Of a DNA stretch of 64,000 nt, positions 34,854 through 44,200 are shown in pieces. The DNA comes from Micromonospora coerulea (GTDB lineage Bacteria; Actinomycetota; Actinomycetes; Mycobacteriales; Micromonosporaceae). The stretch spans positions 62,001-126,000 of the forward strand of contig NZ_JAEMUW010000004.1 of the NCBI RefSeq assembly GCF_016598485.1, read 5' to 3'. A model generated the notes under the pieces. The model was given only the letters and a program-made list of their open reading frames with translations. It had not been told where the DNA came from and did not search any database. The stretch's first letter is position 1; each line of letters starts with the position of its first letter. The position numbers and the translations under genes were made by a program.

Positions 34854-35777
34854 ATGACCCTGCTCTTCTCCGACGCGGACGTCGCCGCCACCCTGGACGC
34901 CCCGGTCACGGTCGCCGCGATGCGGGAGGCGCTGCTGGCCGCCCACGCCGGCCGGCTGGTCGCCCCGCCCCGGGCGAGCGCGCCGCTCGGCGGCGGTCGG
35001 ATGGTGCTCACCGCCGGCCAGCTCACCGGCGAGTGGTACGGCTTCCGGTCGTACGACACCTTCGGACACCCGGAGGGCGGGCAGCTGGTGGTCCTGCACG
35101 ACGGGCGGACCGGGGCGGTGCGGGCCATCGCGGTCGGCGAGGAACTCGGCTCCCGGCGGACCGGCGGGCTGGGTGGGGTGGCCGTGGACGCGCTGGCCCG
35201 CCCCGACGCGGCCACGGTCGGCGTGGTCGGCTCCGGCCGGCAGGCGTGGACCCAGGTCTGGGCCGCCGCCGCGGTGCGCCCGCTGCGGGAGGTGACCGTG
35301 CACAGCCGCGCCGCGGCCCGGCGGGAGGCGTTCGCCGCCCGGGTCCGGGCGGAGCTGGGCGTGCCGGCGCGCGCGGTGCGGTCCGCCCGGGAGGCGGTGG
35401 CCGACCGCGACGTGGTCGTGCTCGCCACCACCGCCACCACGCCGGTGCTCGACGCCGTCGACCTCGCCCCGGGCACCCACGTCAACACGGTCGGCTTCAA
35501 GCAGGCGGACCGGCACGAGTTCGGCACCGACCTGCTGGACGTCGCCGACCTCCTGGTCACCGACTCGCCGGCCCAGGCGGCGGCGTACGCCCCGCCGATG
35601 CTGGCCGCGCTGCCGCCGTACGCCGATCGGCTGCGCGACCTGGGCGCGGTGCTGGCGGGGGCGGTCCCCGGCCGGACCGGCGCCGACCAGATCTCGGTCT
35701 TCTGCTCCACCGGCCTGGCCGGCACGGAGGTCTTCCTGCTCGACCGGCTGGCCCGGGTCGGCGCCGCCGTGCGCTGA
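34854..35777 (+). CDS. Ornithine cyclodeaminase/mu-crystallin family protein
   Basis: A 307-residue NAD(P)-binding protein. The N-terminal dimerisation part (MTLLFSDADVAATLDAPVTVAAMREAL) precedes the Rossmann motif VGVVGSGRQAWTQVWAAAAVRPL and a second conserved run DVVVLATTATTPVLDAVDLAPGTHVNTVGFKQADRHEF. Family members are ornithine cyclodeaminases, ketimine reductases or alanine dehydrogenases; which one applies here is not clear, and the usual substrate-binding Arg/Lys pattern is only partly visible. AGGA lies 8 nt upstream of ATG 34854; ATG 34845 is an alternative. Confidence 0.85.
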   Translation: MTLLFSDADVAATLDAPVTVAAMREALLAAHAGRLVAPPRASAPLGGGRMVLTAGQLTGEWYGFRSYDTFGHPEGGQLVVLHDGRTGAVRAIAVGEELGSRRTGGLGGVAVDALARPDAATVGVVGSGRQAWTQVWAAAAVRPLREVTVHSRAAARREAFAARVRAELGVPARAVRSAREAVADRDVVVLATTATTPVLDAVDLAPGTHVNTVGFKQADRHEFGTDLLDVADLLVTDSPAQAAAYAPPMLAALPPYADRLRDLGAVLAGAVPGRTGADQISVFCSTGLAGTEVFLLDRLARVGAAVR

Positions 35778-35846
35778 CCGGCCGCCCGAATGTGAGCGGG
35801 TCGATGCCGACGGCCCGCCGTTGGCGGGGTCCCCGACGCGGCCCGG

Positions 35847-35858
35847 TACCCTCGGATG
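35847..35858 (+). promoter_or_regulatory. -10 element for leaderless rimO transcript
   Basis: TACCCT at 35847-35852 lies 6 nt before GTG 35859 and 3 nt before ATG 35856. The leaderless spacing favours the GTG. Confidence 0.45.
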
Positions 35859-37409
35859 GTGTCTGCCACCTCCCCCTCCGACAATTCCAGCTCGGCGCGT
35901 CCGGCGCCGCGCCGCGACCTGGAGCTGTCGTCCGCCCCCGACGGCCGCCGCGTCGCCCTGCTGACCCTGGGCTGCGCCCGTAACGAGGTCGACTCGGAGG
36001 AGCTGGCTGCCCGGCTGCACGCCGACGGCTGGCAGGTCACCACCGACGGTGAGGGTGCCGACGTGGTGCTCGTCAACACCTGCGGCTTCGTCGAGAAGGC
36101 CAAGCAGGATTCCATCCAGACGCTGCTCGCCGCCGCCGACACCGGCGCCAAGGTGGTGGCCGCCGGCTGCATGGCCGAGCGGTACGGCCGGGAGCTGGCC
36201 GACAGCCTGCCGGAGGCCCAGGCGGTGCTGAGCTTCGACGACTACCCGGACATCTCGGCCCGGCTGAACGCGGTGGTGGCCGGCGAGGCGATCGACGCGC
36301 ACACTCCGCGCGACCGCCGCGAGCTGCTGCCGCTCACCCCGGTCTCCCGCCGGGACAGCGCCGTCTCGCTGCCCGGGCACGGCACCCCCACCCGGGCCGT
36401 CACCGAGACCGACGAGCACACCCCGGCGCACCTGCGCCAGGTGCTGCGGCACCGGCTCGACACCGGTCCGGTCGCTTCGCTCAAGCTGGCCAGCGGCTGC
36501 GACCGGCGGTGCGCGTTCTGCGCCATCCCCGCCTTCCGCGGCGCCTTCGTCTCGCGCACCCCGGACGAACTGCTCGCCGAGGCGGAGTGGCTGGCCAAGT
36601 CCGGCGTCCGGGAGCTGGTGCTGGTCAGCGAGAACTCCACGTCGTACGGCAAGGACCTGGGCGACCCGCGGGCGCTGGAGAAGCTGCTGCCGCAGCTCGC
36701 CGCGGTCACCGGCATCGTCCGGGTGCGGGTGAGCTACCTCCAGCCCGCCGAGACCCGGCCCGGCCTGGTCGAGGCGATCGCCACCACGCCCGGGGTGGCG
36801 CCGTACTTCGACCTGTCGTTCCAGCACTCCAGCGAGCCGGTGCTGCGCCGGATGCGCCGGTTCGGCTCCACGGACCGGTTCCTGGAGCTGCTGGCCAGCG
36901 CCCGCGCGCTGGCCCCGGAGGCGGGGGCGCGGAGCAACTTCATCGTCGGCTTCCCCGGCGAGACCCGGGCCGACGTGGACGAGCTGGTCCGGTTCCTGAC
37001 CGAGGCCCGGCTCGACGCGATCGGCATGTTCGACTACAGCGACGAGGACGGCACCGAGGCCGCCGGCCTGCCCGGCAAGGTCTCCGCCGCGACGATCAAG
37101 CGCCGGTACGACAAGCTCAGCGCGCTCGCCGACGAGCTCTGCTCGCAGCGGGCCGAGGACCGGATCGGTGCCCCGGTCGAGGTGCTGGTCGACTCCGTCG
37201 CCGACGGGGTGGTCGAGGGTCGGGCGGCCCACCAGGCCCCCGAGGTCGACGGCTCGACCACCCTGGTCGCGCCGGATGGCGGCGGGGTGGACCTGGCCGC
37301 GCTGCGTCCGGGCGACCTGGTCCGGGCCACGGTCACCGCGACCGAGGGTGTCGACCTGGTCGCCGTGCCGGATGAGATGATCTCGGCGGCGCCCGGCGCG
37401 GCACGGTGA
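35859..37409 (+). CDS. rimO: Ribosomal protein S12 methylthiotransferase RimO
   Basis: A 516-residue radical-SAM enzyme that methylthiolates Asp of ribosomal protein S12. The MTTase domain is [22 protein letters not shown] with [14 protein letters not shown] and [10 protein letters not shown]. The radical-SAM cluster C-x3-C-x2-C is C214, C218, C221 ([17 protein letters not shown]), and there is a C-terminal TRAM domain. Relative to other RimO proteins there are about 30 extra N-terminal residues, part of which is encoded by a palindromic repeat (35878-35930). No start codon lies between the repeat and the core, so the repeat is translated. pgsA overlaps the stop by 4 nt. Confidence 0.93.
   Translation: MSATSPSDNSSSARPAPRRDLELSSAPDGRRVALLTLGCARNEVDSEELAARLHADGWQVTTDGEGADVVLVNTCGFVEKAKQDSIQTLLAAADTGAKVVAAGCMAERYGRELADSLPEAQAVLSFDDYPDISARLNAVVAGEAIDAHTPRDRRELLPLTPVSRRDSAVSLPGHGTPTRAVTETDEHTPAHLRQVLRHRLDTGPVASLKLASGCDRRCAFCAIPAFRGAFVSRTPDELLAEAEWLAKSGVRELVLVSENSTSYGKDLGDPRALEKLLPQLAAVTGIVRVRVSYLQPAETRPGLVEAIATTPGVAPYFDLSFQHSSEPVLRRMRRFGSTDRFLELLASARALAPEAGARSNFIVGFPGETRADVDELVRFLTEARLDAIGMFDYSDEDGTEAAGLPGKVSAATIKRRYDKLSALADELCSQRAEDRIGAPVEVLVDSVADGVVEGRAAHQAPEVDGSTTLVAPDGGGVDLAALRPGDLVRATVTATEGVDLVAVPDEMISAAPGAAR
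35878..35930. repeat. CTCCAG-type palindromic repeat, copy 2, inside rimO
   Basis: Left arm CGACAATTCCAGCTCGGCGCG, mirrored imperfectly by the right arm ending CTGGAGCTGTCG at 35930. It shares layout, central GCGCCGCGCC and ends with the copy at 14204-14253. It lies in frame in the rimO N-terminal extension. Confidence 0.6.
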
Positions 37410-38068
37410 CGACGGGCCCGGACAGAGCGGGGGAGCCACGTGGTGTGGTGCCAGGTACGCCACGGCGGCCGGAGCGGGGTGCGGCGGTGACCGGGGCGGA
37501 GTCGACGGTGGTGGCCCCAGTGCCGGTGGTCAACGCGGCGAACGCGCTCACCGCGCTGCGGCTGGTGCTCGTACCGGTCTTCGCGGTGACCGTGGTCGTC
37601 TCGGACATGACCCACGCCGGCTGGCGGATCGCCGCCTGCCTGATCTTCGCGGTGGCCTCGGTGACCGACCTGGTGGACGGCTGGATCGCCCGCCGGTTCA
37701 AGCTGGTCACCTCGGTCGGCAAGGTCGCCGACCCGATCGCCGACAAGGCGCTCACCGGCGCCGCCCTGGTGCTGCTCTCCTGGTACGACCGGCTGCCCTG
37801 GTGGGTGACCGCGGTGATCCTCGCCCGGGAGCTGGGCATCACGGCGCTGCGCTTCTGGGTGATCCGGCACGGCGTCATCGCCGCCAGCCGCGGCGGCAAG
37901 GCCAAGACGGCGCTCCAGATCCTCGCCATCGCCTGGTACCTCTGGCCGATGCCCGCCGCGCTGGCCATGGTCGGCCCCTGGATCATGGCCGTGGCCGTGA
38001 TCGTCACGGTGCTGACGGGCTTCGACTACGTCGCCCAGGCCCTCCGCCTCCGCCGCCCGACCCGCTGA
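37406..38068 (+). CDS. pgsA: CDP-alcohol phosphatidyltransferase, PgsA-like
   Basis: A 220-residue membrane enzyme of the CDP-alcohol phosphatidyltransferase family, here most like CDP-diacylglycerol--glycerol-3-phosphate 3-phosphatidyltransferase. The catalytic motif DGx2ARx8Gx3Dx3D is seen in [27 protein letters not shown]. Membrane helices and [17 protein letters not shown] follow, typical of PgsA. GTG 37406 overlaps the rimO stop by GTGA; a later GTG at 37487 is a possible alternative, as the first 27 residues look disordered. The rimO-pgsA-cinA order is common in actinobacteria. Confidence 0.92.
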   Translation: MTTGPDRAGEPRGVVPGTPRRPERGAAVTGAESTVVAPVPVVNAANALTALRLVLVPVFAVTVVVSDMTHAGWRIAACLIFAVASVTDLVDGWIARRFKLVTSVGKVADPIADKALTGAALVLLSWYDRLPWWVTAVILARELGITALRFWVIRHGVIAASRGGKAKTALQILAIAWYLWPMPAALAMVGPWIMAVAVIVTVLTGFDYVAQALRLRRPTR

Positions 38069-38187
38069 CCTCCCGCCCGGTGATCAGCAATGGTCGTCGA
38101 CGGCGTGGCGGTCGCGCCGACAGCGTCATGATCAGCGAATCCCCGCGACGATGAGTAGGGCGGGGTGCGCAGGGAAGGAGAGCGGGC

Positions 38188-38742
38188 ATGGGGACGGATC
38201 GGAAGCATGAGCAACCGGCCGGCAGTCCGGCGGCGGGCGTGGTGCACAGCCTGCACGAGCGGCACGAGACGCTGGCCACCATCGAGTCCCTGACCGGTGG
38301 GCTGCTCTCCGCCTCGGTCGTGGAGATCGCCGGGGTGAGCGGCGTCTACCGGGGCGGCCTGGTGGTCTACGCCACCGAGCTGAAGTCCGAGCTGGCCGGC
38401 GTGCCGGCGGAGTTGCTGGCCGAGCGCGGGCCGGTCGACCCGGACGTGGCGGCCGCGCTCGCCGAGGGCGGCCGCCGGCGCTGCGGGGCCGACTGGGGGC
38501 TGGCCACCACCGGGGTGGCCGGGCCCGAGCCGCAGGACGGCAAGCCGGTCGGCCTGGTGTACGTGGCCGTCTCCGGCCCGATCGGCACGGACGTCCAGCA
38601 GCTCGACCTGGACGGCGGCCGGGACCACATCCGCTCGGCGGCGGTGATCGAGGCGCTGCGGCTGCTCGCCGAGCGGATTCGTGACGCCGACCAGGCCGAC
38701 GCGACCCGCGACGCCGACCCGGCGGGCGCCGGTCACCGGTGA
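38188..38742 (+). CDS. CinA C-terminal domain protein (nicotinamide-nucleotide amidase)
   Basis: A 184-residue stand-alone CinA C-terminal domain: LATIESLTGGLLSASVVEIAGVSGVYRGGLVVYATELKSELAGV, then DWGLATTGVAGPEPQDGKPVGLVYVAV. The domain deamidates nicotinamide mononucleotide in NAD salvage. The N-terminal COG1058 domain of full CinA is absent, as in many actinobacteria. AAGGAG is well placed before ATG 38188. The tail is a short Asp/Ala repeat. Stand-alone CinA between pgsA and a ClgR-type regulator is a typical arrangement. Confidence 0.92.
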   Translation: MGTDRKHEQPAGSPAAGVVHSLHERHETLATIESLTGGLLSASVVEIAGVSGVYRGGLVVYATELKSELAGVPAELLAERGPVDPDVAAALAEGGRRRCGADWGLATTGVAGPEPQDGKPVGLVYVAVSGPIGTDVQQLDLDGGRDHIRSAAVIEALRLLAERIRDADQADATRDADPAGAGHR

Positions 38743-38982
38743 CCGCCGCGGTGGCACGGACCCCGGCCCGCCCGACGGCGCGGCCGTCGCCGACCCTGCC
38801 GTCTGGGCCGGCGCGGCCGATCGGCGGGACTGGAGGGGCGGGGCGGGATGTCGCCGGGCGGGTCAACGGGTACGGTTGCGGGAAGGCTCCGACGGCCGAC
38901 GTCGGCGCCGGGGGCGGCCCGCCGCGTCCGGCGCGGCCCACCGGGCCGGCTGGAGATGGTGATCCCGTCAGGGGGAGGTGCG

Positions 38983-39423
38983 ATGGTCCTGCTACGCCGC
39001 GTGATCGGTGACGCACTGCGGGCGCGCCGGCAGGGGCAGCACCGCACCCTGCGCGAGGTCTCCTCCGCCGCCAACGTGAGCCTGGGCTACCTCTCCGAGA
39101 TCGAGCGCGGCCAGAAGGAGCCCTCCAGCGAGCTGCTGGCCGCCATCTGCGACGCGCTCGGCGCCCGGCTGTCCGAGCTGCTCCGCGAGGTGAGCGACAC
39201 CGTCGCCCTGGCCGAGCAGATGCCCGGGGTGCTGGTCCCGGTGGCCGACGAGCCGACCCCGGTCCCGGCGTCCGCCGTGCGCAAGGCCACCAACCGGGGC
39301 GTGCGCCAGGTCACCTCCGACGGCGCGGTGGCCGTCCAGGTCCGCCAGGATTCGCCGCTCAAGGCCACCCTGCACAGCACCCGGGTCCGCCCCAAGGACC
39401 GGGACGTGGTCTGCGCCGCCTGA
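38983..39423 (+). CDS. clgR: ClgR-type transcriptional regulator
   Basis: A 146-residue XRE-family protein with an N-terminal helix-turn-helix ([48 protein letters not shown]), matching ClgR. ClgR activates clp protease genes and, in mycobacteria, the psp genes. The C-terminus ends VVCAA; the ClgR proteins of Streptomyces and Corynebacterium are Clp substrates and such alanine ends are expected degrons. GGGGGAGGTG precedes ATG 38983, so a long GC-rich upstream extension is rejected. pspA and pspM follow, the same order as in mycobacteria, which supports the call. Confidence 0.92.
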   Translation: MVLLRRVIGDALRARRQGQHRTLREVSSAANVSLGYLSEIERGQKEPSSELLAAICDALGARLSELLREVSDTVALAEQMPGVLVPVADEPTPVPASAVRKATNRGVRQVTSDGAVAVQVRQDSPLKATLHSTRVRPKDRDVVCAA

Positions 39424-39611
39424 CCGGCGCACCATGGCCGGGCTGGCCCCCGCCGCGTAGGGTTTGATCAGGGTTGCGTGACCGTCCCCTCGTCGTACGG
39501 ATGCCGGGCTGGCGCCGGGCTGGGACGATGGAGGCACGCCGCGGGGCCCGCCGGTCGGCCCCGTCCGGCTCGGCCGAGGCGGAGCGACGCTACTGAGGGG
39601 ACAACGCGGAG

Positions 39612-40484
39612 ATGGCTAACCCGTTCGTCAAGGGTTGGAAGTACCTGATGGCGCTCTTCGGCGCGAAGATCGACGAGCACGCCGACCCGAAGGTGCAGAT
39701 CCAGCAGGCCATCGAGGAGGCGCAGCGGCAGCACCAGGCGCTGGTGCAGCAGGCGGCCGCCGTGATCGGCAACCAGCGCCAGCTCGAGATGAAGCTCTCC
39801 CGGCAGATGTCCGAGGTCGAGCAGCTCCAGGCGAACGCCCGGCAGGCCCTCGTCCTCGCCGACCAGTCCCGGGCCAAGGGCGACGAGGCCGAGGCCGGCC
39901 GGTACGAGCAGTCCGCCCAGATGCTGGCCACCCAGCTGGTCTCCGCCGAGCAGGCCACCGAGGATTTGAAGACCCTGCACGACCAGGCGCTCGGCGCGGC
40001 CGGCCAGGCCCGCAAGGCGGTGGAGAACAACTCGATGATCCTCCAGCAGAAGCTGGCCGAGCGGACCAAGCTGCTCAGCCAGCTGGAACAGGCCAAGATG
40101 CAGGAGAGCGTGGCCCGCTCGCTGGAGTCGATGTCCTCGCTCACCGCGCCCGCCAGCACGCCGTCGCTGAACGAGGTCCGGGACCGGATCGAGCGCCGGT
40201 ACGCCACCGCGATGGGCCGGGCCGAGCTGGCCGGCAACTCGGTCGAGGGCCGGATGCTGGAGATCCAGAAGGCCAGCCTCGACTCGGCCGGGTCGGCCAG
40301 ACTGGAGCAGATCCGGTCGAGCATGGCCGGCGAGCAGCTCACCGGCCGGCAGGAGCGGCCGGCGGTGGCGCAGGGCGGCGAGAGCGGGCCGGCCACCGAC
40401 CCGGCGGCCGCCGCCCGGCTCGACGAGATCCGGGCCAACATGAGCCGGGAACGCGGCACCGGGGACAGCACCGCCGGGAGCTGA
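39612..40484 (+). CDS. pspA: Phage shock protein A (PspA/IM30 family)
   Basis: A 290-residue PspA. It begins [38 protein letters not shown], an amphipathic membrane-binding helix followed by a long coiled coil of about residues 25-190. Such proteins are ESCRT-III-like and protect the membrane under envelope stress. The C-terminal 60 residues are more variable ([15 protein letters not shown] is partly repeated as [15 protein letters not shown], a short internal repeat). The context clgR-pspA-pspM fits the actinobacterial Psp system. Confidence 0.94.
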   Translation: MANPFVKGWKYLMALFGAKIDEHADPKVQIQQAIEEAQRQHQALVQQAAAVIGNQRQLEMKLSRQMSEVEQLQANARQALVLADQSRAKGDEAEAGRYEQSAQMLATQLVSAEQATEDLKTLHDQALGAAGQARKAVENNSMILQQKLAERTKLLSQLEQAKMQESVARSLESMSSLTAPASTPSLNEVRDRIERRYATAMGRAELAGNSVEGRMLEIQKASLDSAGSARLEQIRSSMAGEQLTGRQERPAVAQGGESGPATDPAAAARLDEIRANMSRERGTGDSTAGS

Positions 40485-40506
40485 CCGGCGGGGCGAGGAG
40501 GCGGGG

Positions 40507-41286
40507 ATGGCAGACGAGCGAGCGCGACACTTCCGCCGGCTGCGCCGGTTGCGGGGTGCCGCCCGACGGTGGAGCGTGCTGGCCGGAGGGCTCGGTGGGG
40601 CCGCGGCCGTGCTGACCCCGTACGCCGGGCTCGGCCTGCCCGACGCGGCCTGGGCCGGCGCCGCGGGCAGCGCCATCGCGGTCGCCGCCTGGCGCTGGGT
40701 CGACCTGCGGGCGCTCGCCGCCGCGCCGGTGCCCCCGGCGCTCGACCCGGCCGAGGCCGCCGCCCGCTCCCGGGCCCGGCTGGTCGCCGCCGTCGAGCGG
40801 CTGCCCGTCGGCCCCGGCGTGCTGGCCGAGGTGCGCCGGGTGCGCTCCCGGCTGGCGCTGCGCGGCACCACGGCCGCCGAGGCCTGGGCCCGGCTGGACC
40901 GGGCGGCGCTGACCCTGGCCGGGATGGCCGGCCGGCTGACCGGGCTGGCCGAGCCGGCGGTCCGGGAGGCCGCCGCCGCCGACCGGTCCCTGCGCGACCT
41001 GGCCGACCGGGTGGCCAGCGTGGAACGCGCGCTGCGGCTCGCCCCGACCGAGGCCCGGGCGTCGTTGGCCGAGGCGCACGGCACCCTGGTCGCCCAACTC
41101 GACGCCGGGGTGTCCGCCTACGAGCGGCTGGTGGTCGCGGCGGCCGGCTACGTCGCCGAGGACGCCCGGCCGACCACCGAACATCCCGCCGCCGGACGGC
41201 TGACCGAGGCCACCGACCTGCTGCACGGGGTGGCTGCGGCCCTCGCCGAGCTGCGCACCGTCGGCACGCCGCTGCGCACCCCCTGA
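40507..41286 (+). CDS. PspM-like envelope stress membrane protein
   Basis: A 259-residue protein. A basic start (MADERARHFRRLRRLRGAARRW) is followed by two membrane helices (SVLAGGLGGAAAVLTPYAGLG and AWAGAAGSAIAVAAWRWV). The rest is a cytoplasmic Ala/Arg/Leu-rich coiled-coil-like domain. Position right after pspA, size and topology match PspM (the Rv2743c type), the membrane partner of PspA in the actinobacterial Psp system. The sequence is poorly conserved, so the call leans on context. GAGGAGGCGGGG precedes the ATG. Confidence 0.8.
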   Translation: MADERARHFRRLRRLRGAARRWSVLAGGLGGAAAVLTPYAGLGLPDAAWAGAAGSAIAVAAWRWVDLRALAAAPVPPALDPAEAAARSRARLVAAVERLPVGPGVLAEVRRVRSRLALRGTTAAEAWARLDRAALTLAGMAGRLTGLAEPAVREAAAADRSLRDLADRVASVERALRLAPTEARASLAEAHGTLVAQLDAGVSAYERLVVAAAGYVAEDARPTTEHPAAGRLTEATDLLHGVAAALAELRTVGTPLRTP

Positions 41287-41299
41287 GCCCTGCGCCGGT

Positions 41300-44200
41300 T
41301 CAGGCCGGCGTGGTGACGGCGATGGGGCCGGTCCACGGGGAGGTGCCCACCACGTTGAACGACCGGATCCGGTAGTGGTAGGTGACGCCGCGGGCCAGCC
41401 CGGTGTTGGTGAAGCCCCGCCCGCCGACCGTGAAGGTGGCCGGCTCCCGGGCGAACGCCGGGTCGAGCGCCCGCTGCACCACGAAGCCCGAACCCGCCCC
41501 GGTCGGGGTGCTGGCCGACCAGCTCAGGATCACCGTCGCGGTGTCCGGGCTGGGCGCGGTGGCGGTGACGGTCACCGCGCCCGGTGTCCCCGGCCGGGGC
41601 GGGGTGCTCACCGTCGCGACGGTCGACCAGGGCGACGCCGCGCCCAGGTAGGTGGTGCGGACCCGGTAGTAGTACGTGGTGTCCGGGGCGACGGCCGGGT
41701 CGACGTGGCTGTCGCCGACCGCGATCGCGGTGGTGCCCGGCCAACTGGTGAAGGTCGGGTTGGTCGCCCGCTGCACGTCCACCCCGGTGGCGAACGAGCG
41801 GTTGGCCCAGCGCAGCGCCACCCGCAGCGGCGCGGCCGGCGGGACCGCCGCGGTCACCTTCGTCGGGGCGGTGAGCTGCACCGCCGCCGGGACGCTGTTC
41901 GACCAGGCCGAGCAGCTCACCGCGTTCTCCGCCCGGATCCGGTAGTGGTAGGTCACCCCCGGGGTGACCGTGGCGTCGGTGTACCGGGTGGCGGCGGCCG
42001 CCACGGTGAGCTCCGTGAGCCCGGCGGTGAAGGTGACGTCGGTCGCCCGCTGCAACAGGTGACTGGTGGCCGGCGGGCGGCTGCCGTTGCCGGTCCAGGC
42101 CAGCGCGATCGCCGGCAGCGCGGTCGCCGAACCGGGCGCCGGGGTGGCGGTCAGCCCGGTCGGCGCCTTGGGGGCGACCCGCAGCACCAGCGGGCGGCTC
42201 ATGCCCTGGTCCCGCAGGCCGGCCGCCCGGGTCTGCCAGCGGTACTCCCAACCGAGGTTGACCAGTTGGTTCACCACCGTGGCGGGCCGCCCGTCGAGCG
42301 GGCTGACCGGGGAGGCGTCGAGCCGGGCGCCGGCCGGCCGGGTCGGGTCGAGCAGCCGTACGCTGTCGCCGAGCTTGAACGGCAGGGTGGGCGGCACCGG
42401 GCGCAGCGCCACGATCACGTCCTCCCGGGGGTTGACCCGGACGGTCTCCTTCCAGCCCAGCTCGTTGGCGTCCGGCGGGCGGACCGTACCGTCCCAGCCG
42501 ACCCGGTTGACCAGTTGCACGTCGCAGCCCTCGACGTGCACCGGATGGGTCTGCGGGGCGGCGCCGACGATCCGCCAGAGCTGGGTGCCGTCGACCCGGG
42601 CGCCCACCGGCACGGTCGGGTCGGCGGCGAAGAGCACCTCAGTCGCCGGGTCGGTGGGACCCAGCGGCAGGGTGGCCGGGGCGAGCGGGCCGGCCTGCGG
42701 GTGGCCGACGCCGAGCCGGCCCACCGCGCGGCCGTGCCGCGGCTCGAAGACCTGCCCGACCGCCTTCACGGCCAGCGGCAGCGTGACCGGGGCGGCGGCG
42801 CCCGGTGGGGTGAAGCTGACCGAGGTGGCGCGCGCCGGCACCAGCGTCTCGCGGGGCGTCCGGGTGCCGAACGCCGGATCGTACGCCGGCTGCGGCACGA
42901 TCGGCGGACGCTGACTGGCCGCGTACGCGCCGGGCAGGCGCTCGGCGAGCCGGGCGAGGTCGTACCGGGGAGCCGGGTCACCGGCCACCCGGATCTGGAG
43001 CAGCGTCCGGGTGTTCGGGCCGTACCCGGGCCGGGTGGGCGGCAGGCCGCCGGCAGCGGTGCGGTCCGGGCCGCCGGTGCGGTGGTCGTACCGGGGGTCG
43101 AAGCGGGGCAGCGGGGCGGGGCAGTCGTTGTAGAGGATCAGCGTGCTGCCCGGGGGGACGGTGGAGAAGTCCACCACCACGTCGGCCCGTTCGCCGGGGG
43201 CGAGCAGCAGGGTGTGCCCATCCACGTTGAGCACGGTCGAATCCTGCCGGTCGTACCGGAAGCTCACCGGCCGGTTCGGCAGCACCACCGGGGCGGGCAA
43301 CAGGCCGCCCTCGTTGCCGATCTGGATCAGGTCCGGCCCCGCCGCGTCCGGGTCCGGGACCCCGCCGTCCCGCCCGTCGGTCGGCCAGCCCGCCGGCCGG
43401 TCCGGTGCCCGGACCGCCTCGACCATCGGCACCTCCCCGGCGTCCGGGTCGGGCGGGCCGTCGTCCGGCCACATCGGTCCGTCCGAGCGGGCCCGGTAGA
43501 GCTGGAGGTTGAGGCCACGGTCCGCGCAGGCGTTGAGGATGCGGAACCGGTAGACCCGCGGCTGCACGGTCAGGTACGGGTAGGCCGCCCCGTTGACCAG
43601 CGGGGTGTCCCCGTACGCGTCGGGAACGGCCGACGGGTGCGGCACCCCCGGGGTCAGCGGCGGCTCGTCCGGCTCGGCGACCGGGTCGTGGTGCGGGTTC
43701 GGCACCGGGGCGACCCACGGGCTGCCGCCGCCGTCCGGATCGTGGGCCCACGGCCCGTAGTCCCAGCGGCCGGTCGGGTTCCGCCCGTCCGCCCGGTAGG
43801 GGTTCTGCCGGGGTTGGTAGACGTGCGGGTGCCAGAGGTTGCCCTTGGCGCCCCAGCGGTCCCGGTCCCAGGTGGGGTCCTGCGCGGCGAGCTGGTCGTC
43901 GTCCGGCACGAAGGTCTTGTCCTGGATCACCAGGGGCAGTTGGTCGGCTGGGAGCACGCCGTCGGCGACGAGCCGCTCCTCCGCCGGGTCGGTGAGCAGG
44001 CAGAGCGCGAGCTGCCCGGCGTAGACGGTGAGGCGGGACAGGCCGACGCTGTTGTCGTGCAGCCACATCAGCCGGCCGCTCTGCTCGTTCGGGAAGTAGA
44101 GGGTGCTGGCGCCGGCGCCCGGCGGCGGCATGTCCGGCACCGGCGTCGTTCCGACCCCGGTCGGGTACGGGGTGATCTCGCCCGCCGGGGTGACCCACCG

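Noticed and set aside
38069..38187. The two GATCAGC sites (38081 and 38129) as another palindromic repeat
   Set aside because: The flanks do not pair or match each other beyond a few bases.
38743..38982. A ClgR operator upstream of clgR
   Set aside because: No clear match to a known ClgR box could be read; only a TACGGT box is visible.
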